From JBGQAS01 sp963699305 (GTDB lineage: Bacteria > Chloroflexota > Anaerolineae > Anaerolineales > Anaerolineaceae): 64,000 nt of DNA. A model generated the notes under the pieces. The model made no database searches. It was given only the letters and a program-made list of their open reading frames with translations, and was not told the origin of the DNA. The stretch covers positions 1,240,001 through 1,304,000 of the forward strand of contig OY969431.1 in the NCBI GenBank assembly GCA_963699305.1. The letters run 5' to 3'. Position 1 is the first letter of the stretch, and every line of letters begins with the position of its first letter. The position numbers and the translations under genes are program-made. Of this stretch, positions 43,179-51,940 are shown one piece after another.

Positions 43179-44729
43179 ATGGCAGTCCCTTTGGTTGAAT
43201 GCATTCCAAACTTCTCAGAAGCTCGCCGCCCAGAAATTGTCAAACAAATCATTTCCGCAATTGAGTCCGTTGCGGGTGTGCATATCCTTGATCAGCATTC
43301 AGACCTGGATCACAATCGGACCGTGATCACCTATGTTGGATCTCCTGCTGCAGTGGAAGAAGCGGCTTTTCAAGCGATTTCCAAAGCTTCTACTTTAATT
43401 GATATGGATCAGCATACCGGTGCACACCCCCGAATAGGTGCCACGGATGTCGTTCCTTTTGTACCCTTATCAGAAGTAACAATGCAAGACTGCATCGAAA
43501 TGGCACGGCGACTTGCAAAACGGGTTGGAAATGATCTGAATATTCCAACGTACTTATATGAAGAAGCTGCCACACGCCCGGAGCGACAAAACTTGGAGAA
43601 TATTCGCAAAGGACAATATGAAGGTTTAAAAGAAGAATTAGGGAATAATCCCGAACGCGATCCTGATTTTGGACCTGGTAAACTCGGAAGTGCTGGAGCA
43701 ACCGTTATCGGCGCACGCCAGCCCCTTATCGCGTTCAACGTTTATCTGACTACCAACGAAGTATCGGTTGCACAAAAGATCGCCAAATCAGCCCGTCAAT
43801 CAAATGGCGGTTTTCGATATGTAAAAGCCATGGGAGTCATGGTTGAGGGACGTGCCCAGGTTTCTATGAACCTCACAAACTTTCGTCAGAGTTCCATCGC
43901 GCGGGTTGTGGAATTCGTCAGGCGCGAAGCAGCTCGATATGGAGTAGGCATTCACCACACGGAACTTGTCGGTCTGACTCCCGAAGAAGCACTCATCGAA
44001 GCCGCTGTCTGGTATCTGCAACTTGACCAGTTTGAACCGAAACAAATCCTCGAACAACGTCTTTTCGAAGTTCAAACTCATCAGACCGGCACTCTAAATG
44101 GTTCTGGGAATGAACCGAATTTTATTGATCGATTGGCTGCAGCCACCCCAACGCCTGGTGGTGGTGCCGCTTCAGCCTATACAGCAGCAGAAGCTGCTGC
44201 ATTGGTCGCAATGGTCGCCCGGTTGACTGTTGGCAAGAAAAAATATTTGGATGTTGAACCCCAAATGTGGCAGGTGATTGAAAAAGCAGATGCTTTAAGG
44301 AACAAATTTTTCAAGGCAGTAGCTGAAGATTCCAATGCCTTTGAAGGTTTCCTGGGTGCCATGAAATTGCCAAAAGATACTGAGGAACAGCAAAATGCTC
44401 GATTAAGTGCCATTGAAAAAGCAACCATTCAGGCAATCCTGGTTCCATTGAATGTCGCAGGCATGGTACCCGAGCTATTGGAACTTGCTTTGATTGTGGC
44501 AGCGAGTGGAAATATCAATGCAATTTCAGATGCCGGCACCGCAGGCGCATTTGCAAAAGCCGTTGTCAGTGGCACGGGATTAAATGTGAGGATCAACTGT
44601 AAAAATCTTTCGGACAAACATGCATCTGAAAAATATATAAAAGAATTAATGTCGATCGAGTCTCAGGTCGCCGAAAAGAGCCTCAGCCTGCAAAAGATTC
44701 TCATAGAGCGTGCAGATCTGGAAATGTAA
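43179..44729 (+). CDS. glutamate formiminotransferase/formimino-THF cyclodeaminase fusion
   Basis: 516 residues from MAVPLVECIPNFSEAR at ATG 43179 with CGAGGTAA upstream. Residues 1 to about 300 are the formiminotransferase domains (HILDQHSDLDHNRTVIT; catalytic His in GAHPRIGATDVVPFVP). From about 330 follows the all-helical cyclodeaminase domain (LAAATPTPGGGAASAYTAAE). Together they move the formimino group from N-formimino-L-glutamate to THF and release ammonia to give methenyl-THF. The bacterial fusion resembles the mammalian FTCD arrangement. It links histidine or purine breakdown to the folate pool; FolD (5778-6656) would use the product. Purine-fermenting anaerobes use the corresponding reaction from formiminoglycine. 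Confidence 0.92.
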   Translation: MAVPLVECIPNFSEARRPEIVKQIISAIESVAGVHILDQHSDLDHNRTVITYVGSPAAVEEAAFQAISKASTLIDMDQHTGAHPRIGATDVVPFVPLSEVTMQDCIEMARRLAKRVGNDLNIPTYLYEEAATRPERQNLENIRKGQYEGLKEELGNNPERDPDFGPGKLGSAGATVIGARQPLIAFNVYLTTNEVSVAQKIAKSARQSNGGFRYVKAMGVMVEGRAQVSMNLTNFRQSSIARVVEFVRREAARYGVGIHHTELVGLTPEEALIEAAVWYLQLDQFEPKQILEQRLFEVQTHQTGTLNGSGNEPNFIDRLAAATPTPGGGAASAYTAAEAAALVAMVARLTVGKKKYLDVEPQMWQVIEKADALRNKFFKAVAEDSNAFEGFLGAMKLPKDTEEQQNARLSAIEKATIQAILVPLNVAGMVPELLELALIVAASGNINAISDAGTAGAFAKAVVSGTGLNVRINCKNLSDKHASEKYIKELMSIESQVAEKSLSLQKILIERADLEM

Positions 44730-44734
44730 CATTC

Positions 44735-46390
44735 ATGGTGAAATCCTGGAATCTTTTCTTTTTCACTATCACGGCTTTAGTTCTTGTGACGGGATGTGTT
44801 GGAAACACAACACCGACAGAAATTACGTTTGCAAACACATCCGCTCCTAAAACTGATAACACCTTTTCCATCCAACTATGGTTGGATCCATTACTCCCAG
44901 AGAATTTTCGTGAAAAAGTCACATTAACTTCCAATTGGCAGTTAACAAATGAAAAAGATTCTTCAAATGCTCGAATTGAGATAGGTTCATCACAACCGGT
45001 TTCTCAATGGGTTTATGCGCTTGTCGCTCCATTTCCCACACTGACGGATCAAGTTACATTTGCAGATTTGAAGGGATTTTGGAGCTTGGGAAATGTTGTC
45101 GGATTTCCAATTAAGCAGCTGGTTCTTGATATGCAGACCAATACAATTTTATCTATCCTGTGGGGTGAACCAGCTTCAAATGTAGTAAAAATCATGCCGA
45201 AAAGCCAGTTATTGGATTATGCATGGGCAAAAAATGGAACCGAAGTATGGTCCATCATCCCTTTTGAAGATATCGAACCACGCTGGAAGGTGATAGCCAT
45301 TGATGGAAATTCTCCCATCCAGCGCGACTTTCTCGCAGGGATTTATCCATTGGTCGTCGATCTTTCGATCATTTTGGATGATCCAGAAGCACAATCGTAT
45401 TTTCTCAATTTGGATGCTGCGATTTTGCACCAAATCATCCCAACTTCAAACCGATTCGCAGAAGAAATGACGACATTGGTAATGACCGGTGTGACAGCCA
45501 TGGTGCGTGCCACTGCTCTTCTCATGGAACAACAAGGAATGACATATCCAGCAGAAAGAATCCGCGATATTTTATGGAATGCAGATATTACCCATATCAG
45601 CAATGAAATTGCTTTTTCCCCTACGTGTGAAAAACCTGTTTATGTACAGGAAACTCTCACATTTTGCAGCCGACCTGAATATATCAAATTGCTCGAATAT
45701 ATCGGCACTGATATCGTCGACATGACAGGTGATCATTTTATCGATCGTCCACCCGAGGATGTGTTGTACACAATGCAGCTCTACAAAGAGCGTGGATGGG
45801 GATATTTTGCCGGTGGTGCCAACCTGGAAGAAGCGCGCGAACCTCTTTACATAAACCAAAATGGCAACAAGATCGCTTTCATCGGTTGCAATGCGAAACC
45901 GACCGGATATTCGAGTGCCACATCCACACTGCCTGGGACCTGGCATTGTAATTGGGATTACTTGAGCAATGAATTTAATTTGATCAAAGAAGATGAATAC
46001 CTGCCTGTTATGGCATTCTCACATCTTGAATACTACCAATACAAAGCATTACCAGAACTTCAAGTGGATTTTCGCCATGCAGCCGAACTTGGTGCAGTGA
46101 TTGTTAGCGGCAGCCAGGGACATCAACCCCAGGCCATCGAATTCTATAAAGACTCGTTCCTTCATTATGGTCTCGGTAATCTTTTCTTTGACCAGTATTA
46201 TGAAGGAGAATCCACGCGCCAGGCATTCATTGACCGGCATGTCTTTTACAATGGAAAATATATTAACACGGAATTGATCACCATCGAATTTGTTGATAAC
46301 GCTCAAAGCAGACTCATGACATTGGATGAGCGGAAAGTACTATTAACCACCATATTTACTGAAAGCGGATGGATACGTTTTAATCCCTGA
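44735..46390 (+). CDS. CapA-family (PGA_cap) lipoprotein
   Basis: 551 residues, 5 bp after the preceding stop. Lipobox ITALVLVTGCVGN (Cys about 21). The C-terminal half is the CapA metallophosphatase-like fold: VMTGVTAMVRATALLME (about residue 250), YIGTDIVDMTGDHFID, FIGCNAKPT, VMAFSHLEYYQYKALP and GAVIVSGSQGHQPQAIEFY, followed by FLHYGLGNLFFDQY. The usual opening FxGD has become VMTGV, so the first metal ligand differs. The N-terminal about 230 residues have no family I know. Surface-anchored; CapA proteins act in poly-gamma-glutamate capsule anchoring or wall-linked hydrolysis, but the function here is unproven. Confidence 0.8.
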   Translation: MVKSWNLFFFTITALVLVTGCVGNTTPTEITFANTSAPKTDNTFSIQLWLDPLLPENFREKVTLTSNWQLTNEKDSSNARIEIGSSQPVSQWVYALVAPFPTLTDQVTFADLKGFWSLGNVVGFPIKQLVLDMQTNTILSILWGEPASNVVKIMPKSQLLDYAWAKNGTEVWSIIPFEDIEPRWKVIAIDGNSPIQRDFLAGIYPLVVDLSIILDDPEAQSYFLNLDAAILHQIIPTSNRFAEEMTTLVMTGVTAMVRATALLMEQQGMTYPAERIRDILWNADITHISNEIAFSPTCEKPVYVQETLTFCSRPEYIKLLEYIGTDIVDMTGDHFIDRPPEDVLYTMQLYKERGWGYFAGGANLEEAREPLYINQNGNKIAFIGCNAKPTGYSSATSTLPGTWHCNWDYLSNEFNLIKEDEYLPVMAFSHLEYYQYKALPELQVDFRHAAELGAVIVSGSQGHQPQAIEFYKDSFLHYGLGNLFFDQYYEGESTRQAFIDRHVFYNGKYINTELITIEFVDNAQSRLMTLDERKVLLTTIFTESGWIRFNP

Positions 46391-46410
46391 TTTCTTTCAA
46401 CGAGGTTACC

Positions 46411-46965
46411 ATGGGCTTGAAATCTGATAATTGGATTCGTAAAATGGCAATTGAACAGCATATGATTGAACCGTTTGTCGATCATCAGACACGGCAAGGG
46501 GTCATTTCATATGGTGTTTCATCCTATGGCTATGATGTCCGGGTTACAGACGAATTTAAAATCTTCACTAACGTTTTTTCTGCCACCGTTGACCCTAAAG
46601 CGTTCGATATTCGCTCCATGATCGATTTCAAAGGGGATGTGTGCATCATACCGCCCAACTCCTTTGCATTGGCGCGAACAGTGGAATATTTCCGCATTCC
46701 ACGTTCAGTTCTTACAATCTGTGTTGGAAAAAGTACGTACGCCAGGTGTGGGATCATTGTTAATGTGACTCCTTTTGAACCGGAATGGGAAGGTTTTGTG
46801 ACATTGGAAATATCCAATACCACCCCCCTCCCCGCTAAAATCTATGCCAACGAGGGGATTGCCCAGGTGCTGTTTTTTGAAGGTGATGAGATTTGTGCCA
46901 CTTCCTACGCAGATAAAAAAGGGAAATACCAAAAACAGCAATCCATCGTGTTGCCTAAACTGTAA
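46411..46965 (+). CDS. dcd: dCTP deaminase
   Basis: 184 residues. Converts dCTP to dUTP plus ammonia (or to dUMP in the bifunctional type). Signature segments: VSSYGYDVRVTDEF, PPNSFALARTVEYF, CVGKSTYARCGIIVNVTP (substrate loop), EPEWEGFVTLEISNTTPLP with the catalytic Glu, and EGIAQVLFFEGD. A trimeric dUTPase-fold enzyme. Start ATG 46411 with AACGAGG upstream. Followed 7 bp later by a membrane-protein gene. Confidence 0.95.
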   Translation: MGLKSDNWIRKMAIEQHMIEPFVDHQTRQGVISYGVSSYGYDVRVTDEFKIFTNVFSATVDPKAFDIRSMIDFKGDVCIIPPNSFALARTVEYFRIPRSVLTICVGKSTYARCGIIVNVTPFEPEWEGFVTLEISNTTPLPAKIYANEGIAQVLFFEGDEICATSYADKKGKYQKQQSIVLPKL

Positions 46966-46972
46966 TAAGCTT

Positions 46973-48064
46973 ATGTCCAAGGAAAAAGAAAAACCTAATG
47001 CATTGATCCGTCGATTGCACGCTGATCAGTATCTTTTATTCATGCTGTTGGCTTTTGCAGGATCGGTATCGTTAACACGGATGGGTCTTTATCTCACAGG
47101 GTACCCACAATTGGGTACTGGTGAATTGCATATCGCCCATGTACTTTGGGGAGGGCTCTTGTTATTTGTTGCATCACTATTACCATTGATGTATGCCAAC
47201 CGCACGATACGGATCGCCAGTGCGCTCATTAGTGGTGTGGGCGTGGGATTATTCATCGATGAAGTTGGGAAATTCATCACCCAGACAAATAATTATTTCA
47301 CTCCCATTGCAGCACCCATCATTTATGTCATATTTCTTATGTCGGTGTTCCTTTACATCAATTTTCGTAGAAGTAAACACTCCGATGTGCGAACAGAACT
47401 GTATTCCATTTTGCAGCAATTGGAAGAAGTGATCGACCGCGATCTCTCCGCCCCCGAACGGGCAGAGATGCTGGAACGGCTTCAGCGGATTTCAAAAACT
47501 GCTAAGGAAAAAGACCAGGTTTTACTTGCCGAGCATTTGGCACAGTTTCTCCAAAAACCTGAGATCAAAGTTGCTGAACCATCCCCGACTTTCTTTGAGA
47601 AAATGAGGGAAAAATTGCTTCAATTCGAGGAAAAGCATTTCTCACATAAACGATCGCGATTTTATCTTGCCATTGGACTCTTGTTGTTGGCAATCTGGAT
47701 GGCTGTACTCCCGACGCGGACGATAACTTTATGGGTCAACGATCAGTCAAATTTTCACGTGTTGGTAAATCCATTGGTTCAACAAAAGATCATCTTGGGA
47801 TTAAAAAGCTTTACCCTTTACATCATCCTGATAGCCATCGAAGCCGTGGTTGGATGTATTATTTTCATTTCTTCTTTGCTCATGATTCTACGGTCTGAAA
47901 AAACCGCGGTCAACATTAGCTATCTGACATTGCTTGCCACGATCGCTATTTTTAATTTATTCATCTTTTATTTTGATCAATTCTCAACCATCGCGATCAC
48001 AGTCTATGAATTTTTTTTGATCGGTGTTTTAATGCGTTATCGCGTTCGATTCCTTGAAAAGTAG
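46973..48064 (+). CDS. polytopic membrane protein of unknown function
   Basis: 363 residues from MSKEKEKPNALIRRLHADQ at ATG 46973, 7 bp after dcd; a longer reading would overlap dcd in another frame. About eight hydrophobic segments: 20-45, 58-78, 83-100, 110-130, then a cytosolic, charged helical region of about 100 residues (SDVRTELYSILQQLEEVID; MREKLLQFEEKHFSH), then 225-245, 275-300 and 312-340. No named family recognised. It lies in the same run of genes as dcd and the phosphatase. Confidence 0.65.
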   Translation: MSKEKEKPNALIRRLHADQYLLFMLLAFAGSVSLTRMGLYLTGYPQLGTGELHIAHVLWGGLLLFVASLLPLMYANRTIRIASALISGVGVGLFIDEVGKFITQTNNYFTPIAAPIIYVIFLMSVFLYINFRRSKHSDVRTELYSILQQLEEVIDRDLSAPERAEMLERLQRISKTAKEKDQVLLAEHLAQFLQKPEIKVAEPSPTFFEKMREKLLQFEEKHFSHKRSRFYLAIGLLLLAIWMAVLPTRTITLWVNDQSNFHVLVNPLVQQKIILGLKSFTLYIILIAIEAVVGCIIFISSLLMILRSEKTAVNISYLTLLATIAIFNLFIFYFDQFSTIAITVYEFFLIGVLMRYRVRFLEK

Positions 48065-48074
48065 CTTAACCAAA

Positions 48075-48599
48075 ATGAGTGATCTATCGGTTCCAATTCC
48101 AGATTCCTACTGGGTGGTTCCCGGTTTGTTTCTCGCTGGGGAGTATCCCGGTTCGGAAATTGCCGAAGAATGTGAACGCAAGCTGCTCCGCTTCCTGGAT
48201 GCAACCATTACGCGTTATCTTGATCTTACACAATCCGGTGAATTGCATGCATATGAACCTCAGCTCATCAAACTTGCTAAAACGAAAGGTATTCAAGTTG
48301 AGCATTCGCGATTTCCTATTGAGGATCTGGGAATTCCATCACAGACTATGATGAGAAACATTCTGGATTCCATCGAGCAGGGCAATATGGCACAGAAAAA
48401 AACCTATGTTCACTGTTATGGGGGTATCGGTCGGACTGGCACTGTCGTCGGTTGCTTCCTGGTGCGTCAGGGTATGACCGGCGAACAAGCGCTCGAAACG
48501 ATCGCCAATTTGCGAAGCTCTGTATCCGACTGGTGGGTACCTTCACCGGAAACCAGCGAGCAGCGAAATTTCATTCTCGATTGGAGGTCCTGGAGGTAA
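48075..48599 (+). CDS. dual-specificity/tyrosine-type protein phosphatase
   Basis: 174 residues from MSDLSVPIPDSYWVV (ATG 48075; a TTG 21 bp upstream overlaps the preceding gene). Cysteine-dependent phosphatase with the P-loop YVHCYGGIGRTGTVVG (HCx5R, Cys about 114) and a general-acid loop region FPIEDLGIPS. Cyclin-dependent-phosphatase-like small DSP. C-terminal ANLRSSVSDWWVPSPETSEQ. A decayed copy of exactly this C-terminal segment is found 3.3 kb away at 51839-51940. Confidence 0.9.
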   Translation: MSDLSVPIPDSYWVVPGLFLAGEYPGSEIAEECERKLLRFLDATITRYLDLTQSGELHAYEPQLIKLAKTKGIQVEHSRFPIEDLGIPSQTMMRNILDSIEQGNMAQKKTYVHCYGGIGRTGTVVGCFLVRQGMTGEQALETIANLRSSVSDWWVPSPETSEQRNFILDWRSWR

Positions 48600-48642
48600 T
48601 AGTAAACAGGCTTTTCAATCCTTTATTATTCAACCATCTTCA

Positions 48643-48852
48643 TTAATCAATCGCGACCATCACATTGGATGCTTTTATCACTGCGTATACATCCTTGCCT
48701 GGCTTTAGACCCAGGGATTTCACTGAACTCTTTGTTATGACAGAAACCATTTCAATTCCACCTGGCAAAAGAATCATAATTTCTGAATTAACCGCACCCT
48801 GGATAATCTTTTTTACCTTTCCTTTTAATACGTTTCGCGCACTGATCCTCAT
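48643..48852 (-). CDS. molbindin (single Mop/TOBE domain)
   Basis: 69 residues, the exact size of a single-domain molbindin. MRISARNVLKGKVKKI, VSVITKSSVKSLGLKPGK and VYAVIKASNVMVAID match the Mop domain, which forms hexamers that store molybdate or tungstate. SD AAAGGAG 7 nt before ATG 48852. It diverges from the regulator gene at 48983, itself of a molybdate-regulator-like architecture, so the two probably form a small Mo/W module. Confidence 0.9.
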   Translation of the reverse strand: MRISARNVLKGKVKKIIQGAVNSEIMILLPGGIEMVSVITKSSVKSLGLKPGKDVYAVIKASNVMVAID

Positions 48853-48946
48853 TTGTATCTCCTTTCAATCTTCCGGATTTATAAATTATAGTATTAAGAA
48901 ATTTATAGAACAACTCGTTAAGTCTACCATTGCTAAATAATATTTC

Positions 48947-48975
48947 TTGCAGTTACCTTTTTTCCACTATATACT
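48947..48975 (+). promoter_or_regulatory. promoter of the GntR-PBP regulator, leaderless geometry
   Basis: TTGCAG, 17-bp spacer, TATACT. Transcription would start within a base or two of the ATG at 48983; no SD is present. Confidence 0.6.
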
Positions 48976-48982
48976 TGGATTG

Positions 48983-49639
48983 ATGGACGAAAAACCATTA
49001 TATGTAAGAATTACAGCCTCAATCCGAAAAGATATCCTGGAAGGGAAATTTAAACCCGGGGATGCCTTGCCGACGGTGCGGGAATTAACTAAAACCTGGG
49101 AATGTACTCCCGGCACTATCCAACGCGCCTATCACGAACTTACCCAGCAAGGATTAATCATTTCCCGCCCCGGCAAGGGAACGCAAGTTCTCTCTGCGCC
49201 ATCACATCAGGGCGAAACGCCTTTGCGTAAAGCAGCGTTGATCCACCAAGCGGAATCCTTTTTGCTGGAAGCCATGAATAACGGTCATTCTCCAAACGAT
49301 ATCGAGCAGGCTGTCAGGATCGCATTGGATCGTTGGCGAAAAGTGGATGTCAGTCCAACTGAAAAACCCGGCAGGATCATCCGCTTCACAGGCAGTCATG
49401 ACCTGGCAATCACATGGTTGGCTGCTCACTTCAACGACATCGTCCCCGGTCATGTGTTGGAATTAATATTTAACGGCAGCTTGAATGGATTGATGAATCT
49501 TGCAGAAGGCAAAGCCGATATAGCAGGATGTCATTTATGGGATGCGGATACCGATACATATAATACTGCCTATATTAAAAAATATTTCCGAATAAGGTCA
49601 TGGCATCCCTGGTCTTGTGTCAAAGGAGAATTGGGCTGA
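48983..49639 (+). CDS. GntR-HTH regulator with periplasmic-binding-type domain, first part (frameshifted)
   Basis: From MDEKPLYVRITASIRKDI. Winged helix at residues about 5-72 (PTVRELTKTWECTPGTIQRAY; LIISRPGKGTQV), linker helix, and the first lobe of a solute-binding domain (IRFTGSHDLAITWLA; VLELIFNGSLNGLMNLAEGKADIAGCHLWD). The architecture (one-component HTH plus PBP-like domain of the molybdate/tungstate type) fits the neighbouring molbindin. The frame is lost near 49588-49589: YFP requires CCCG where CCG is read. The last about 15 residues here are out-of-frame. Confidence 0.85.
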   Translation: MDEKPLYVRITASIRKDILEGKFKPGDALPTVRELTKTWECTPGTIQRAYHELTQQGLIISRPGKGTQVLSAPSHQGETPLRKAALIHQAESFLLEAMNNGHSPNDIEQAVRIALDRWRKVDVSPTEKPGRIIRFTGSHDLAITWLAAHFNDIVPGHVLELIFNGSLNGLMNLAEGKADIAGCHLWDADTDTYNTAYIKKYFRIRSWHPWSCVKGELG

Positions 49640-50076
49640 TCGTACAAGACAGGAACCCGCTGAAAATCAATGGTCTTGAAGATTTAACGAAAACCGGGGT
49701 TCTATTTATTAACCGGCAATCAGGGTCTGGTACACGGGTGTGGCTTGATGCACAATTGCACAAGAAAAATATCCTCCCGGGGAAAATCATCGGATATGCC
49801 CATGAAGCTGCAACGCACAACGAAGTCGCCCAGGCAATAGCAGAAGGAAGGGCAACGGTCGGTTTGGGATTGGAAGGTTCAGCGTTGCATTATGGTCTGG
49901 ATTTTATCTTTCTCACCCTCGAAGAATATGATTTGGTTATTCCGGAAATACAGTCAAAGGAATTGCATCTCAAATCGCTGCGCGATTGGTTATTGAAAAC
50001 TGAGAATCGGAAAATCATCGATGATCTGCAGGGATATGTCACAACCCACAGCGGCGAGATCAAATTCATCCGATAA
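49600..50076 (+). CDS. GntR-PBP regulator, second lobe (frameshifted continuation)
   Basis: Continuation of the binding domain: QRRIGLIVQDRNPLKINGLEDL, GVLFINRQSGSGTRVWLD (ligand loop), AHEAATHNEVAQAIAEGRA, VGLGLEGSALHYGLDFIFL and EYDLVIPEIQSKEL. In this frame coding similarity already begins at FPNKVMASLVL before the first start codon, so it is not an independent gene. Rejoined, the regulator has about 364 residues. It is terminated by the hairpin at 50091-50126. Confidence 0.85.
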   Translation: MASLVLCQRRIGLIVQDRNPLKINGLEDLTKTGVLFINRQSGSGTRVWLDAQLHKKNILPGKIIGYAHEAATHNEVAQAIAEGRATVGLGLEGSALHYGLDFIFLTLEEYDLVIPEIQSKELHLKSLRDWLLKTENRKIIDDLQGYVTTHSGEIKFIR

Positions 50077-50090
50077 TTGATTCATAAAAA

Positions 50091-50126
50091 AATAAACCCG
50101 CCTGCAACATAACAAGCGGGTTTATT
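50091..50126. terminator. bidirectional terminator between regulator and deaminase genes
   Basis: AATAAACCCGC and GCGGGTTTATT form an 11-bp stem around a 14-nt loop, with A-rich and T-rich flanks, between convergent genes. Confidence 0.8.
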
Positions 50127-50128
50127 CA

Positions 50129-51571
50129 TTATTTCTTCTTTTTCTTGGTCTCGCTTGCCCAGGCAAGTTTTTCAATGACTTTAAGAGATTGCTGGGTCAC
50201 CCGCAGCTTCATGGTGGAGGCCAGTCCGGCCTTTGGTTCTTCGGAGGTTGGTGTCCAGCCTGCTTTTTTGAGTAAACCCTTGAACGAAGACTGAGCTCGC
50301 TCGAGCAATTCATCGATTTGGATTGTCAGGAATTTCTTGTTTTTGTACAACACTTTCCCATCGACGATGACTGTGTCGACATCCGCCCCATTGGCACTAT
50401 ATACAAGATGCCCGGGGACATTGTGAAAAGGGGTCAGGTGTGGTTTATGGAAATCAACTAGGATAATATCCGCTTTCTTTCCCACCTCAAGGGACCCGAT
50501 TTCTTTCTCTTTGCCCAGAGCCCTGGCACCATTGATGGTCGCCATGCGGATCATCTGCCGGGCAGGTAAGACTTTCCCGTCTTTGGCAAACAATTTTCGG
50601 ACCAGGGTACCAAAGCGCATTTCATCGAACAAATCAAGATTGTTATTGCTTGCAACCCCGTCAGTTCCCATGCAAACGTTCAGCCCCGCCGCCATCCATT
50701 CATCCACCGCCGGGAAAGGATACCCGCCCAATTTGCCATAAGCCTGCGGGCAATGCACGATGCTGACGCCTTTCTCCGCCAATATCTCCACATCCTTCTT
50801 GTTGATGGTGAGACCATGTGCGCCGACAAAATCGGATTTCAATACACCCAATTTATTCAAGTGCTGTATCGTGGTGGGACCCTTGGCGTCTTTTCCCACC
50901 AGCGACATCTCCATTCCGCTTTCCGCCACATGCATGTGCATCCCCACCCCCAACGCATCGGCAGCTTGGCGTGCTTTCACCACCAATTCTGTTGAGCAGG
51001 TGTACAAGGCATGCGGTCCGATCCGCACCTGGATGCGTCCATCCGCTTTGTTGTGCCATTCCCTTGCAAGCTCCTTCCCCTTTTCCAGGTCAGCCAAACC
51101 TTTTTTCCGGTTGCGGTTTTCCAGGATGGCTTCGGCAAGGTCTGCACGTATGCCGGTCTCCTGCACTGCCCGGGCAACCTGATCCATGTGGAAATAGTGG
51201 TCGTTGAATATGGTCGTCCCGCTGGCGATCATTTCTGCGATTCCCAGCAGCGCACCGACATACACCGTTTCCGGGGTGAGATGTTTTTCAACCGCCCAAA
51301 CAACCGGCAGCCAATATACTGCTTCAATATCGTCTGCGATGCTGCGTGTCATCGTCATGGAAAGATGTGTATGCGAGTTGATCAACCCGGGCAGCACCAC
51401 CCTCCCGCTGGCATCCAGTTGTTTTACCTTCGGATATATTTGCAAAAGCTTTGTGGTAAGCCCAATATCCACGATCTGGTTCCCCTGGACGAACAACGCT
51501 CCATCATCGATAACCCGATCTTTGCTATCAACGGTAAAAATAGTTCCATGTACGATAAGAAATTCGTTCAT
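50129..51571 (-). CDS. amidohydrolase, MTA/SAH deaminase-like
   Basis: 480 residues. TRZ/ATZ-type metal-dependent deaminase: GLINSHTHLSMTMTRSIADD (HxH, about residue 66), MHMHVAESGMEMSLV (His about 230), VGAHGLTINKKD (His about 262), CPQAYGKLGG and CMGTDGVASNNNLDLFDEM (Asp about 315). This order matches 5-methylthioadenosine/S-adenosylhomocysteine deaminases. A Lys-rich C-terminus (ASETKKKKK) and an extra about 50-residue tail extend the normal fold. By eye GC is higher than in the surrounding genes, and long open frames appear on the opposite strand as a result. Substrate specificity within the family cannot be read from sequence. Confidence 0.82.
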   Translation of the reverse strand: MNEFLIVHGTIFTVDSKDRVIDDGALFVQGNQIVDIGLTTKLLQIYPKVKQLDASGRVVLPGLINSHTHLSMTMTRSIADDIEAVYWLPVVWAVEKHLTPETVYVGALLGIAEMIASGTTIFNDHYFHMDQVARAVQETGIRADLAEAILENRNRKKGLADLEKGKELAREWHNKADGRIQVRIGPHALYTCSTELVVKARQAADALGVGMHMHVAESGMEMSLVGKDAKGPTTIQHLNKLGVLKSDFVGAHGLTINKKDVEILAEKGVSIVHCPQAYGKLGGYPFPAVDEWMAAGLNVCMGTDGVASNNNLDLFDEMRFGTLVRKLFAKDGKVLPARQMIRMATINGARALGKEKEIGSLEVGKKADIILVDFHKPHLTPFHNVPGHLVYSANGADVDTVIVDGKVLYKNKKFLTIQIDELLERAQSSFKGLLKKAGWTPTSEEPKAGLASTMKLRVTQQSLKVIEKLAWASETKKKKK

Positions 51572-51686
51572 GTTGTTCTCCTTGAGACATAAGTATAGTA
51601 ACCCGGAAAATCACTAATGAATAATTATCCAACATTGTCGTTACTTTTGGCAAATAGTTTTCTCGCGCAAATCCAACATGGGAAAC

Positions 51687-51714
51687 CCTCGACCTCTCGG
51701 TCCCGAGCCGAGTG
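51687..51714 (-). pseudogene. tRNA-Pro fragment
   Basis: TCGACCTCTCGGTCCCGAGCC-type stretch matches the anticodon arm and variable region of the intact tRNA-Pro at 53608-53682 with one or two changes. Neither the acceptor nor the T arm follows, so it is not a functional tRNA. It abuts the kinase fragment at 51711. Confidence 0.7.
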
Positions 51715-51854
51715 CCCTTCCCTTCCACGCTCTCCACCAGCATCTTTCCACCGTGCAACTCGATTATTTCCTTGGGAACAGCCAACCCAAGTCCCATTCC
51801 GCTATGCTGGCGTGTCAGGTGCTTATCCAACTGGTAGAAGCGATGGAGCGGATC
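51711..51854 (-). pseudogene. histidine-kinase C-terminal fragment
   Basis: Reads RFYQLDKHLTRQHSGMGLGL and EIIELHGGKMLVESVEGKGT, nearly the same as RFYQVEKHLTRRHGGMGLGL and EMIEMHGGKINVESVEGKGS of the kinase at 53724-54992. Only the G2 box region remains, with no HisKA or start. Confidence 0.8.
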
Positions 51855-51940
51855 GCCAACCTCCGCCATTCCACAGTAAATTGGTGGTTCCCATCACCGG
51901 AAACCGACTACAGGTGAATTTCATTCTGGATTGGAACGAA
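51839..51940 (+). pseudogene. protein-phosphatase C-terminal fragment
   Basis: ERIANLRHSTVNWWFPSPET, then after a frame change NFILDW, matching ANLRSSVSDWWVPSPETSEQ and NFILDW of the phosphatase at 48075-48599. Only the last about 35 codons survive and no P-loop is present. Confidence 0.75.

Noticed and set aside
50760..51207. Several plus-strand open frames of 76-193 codons opposite the amidohydrolase gene
   Set aside because: They are antisense shadows in a GC-richer gene, with no SD and no recognisable protein pattern.
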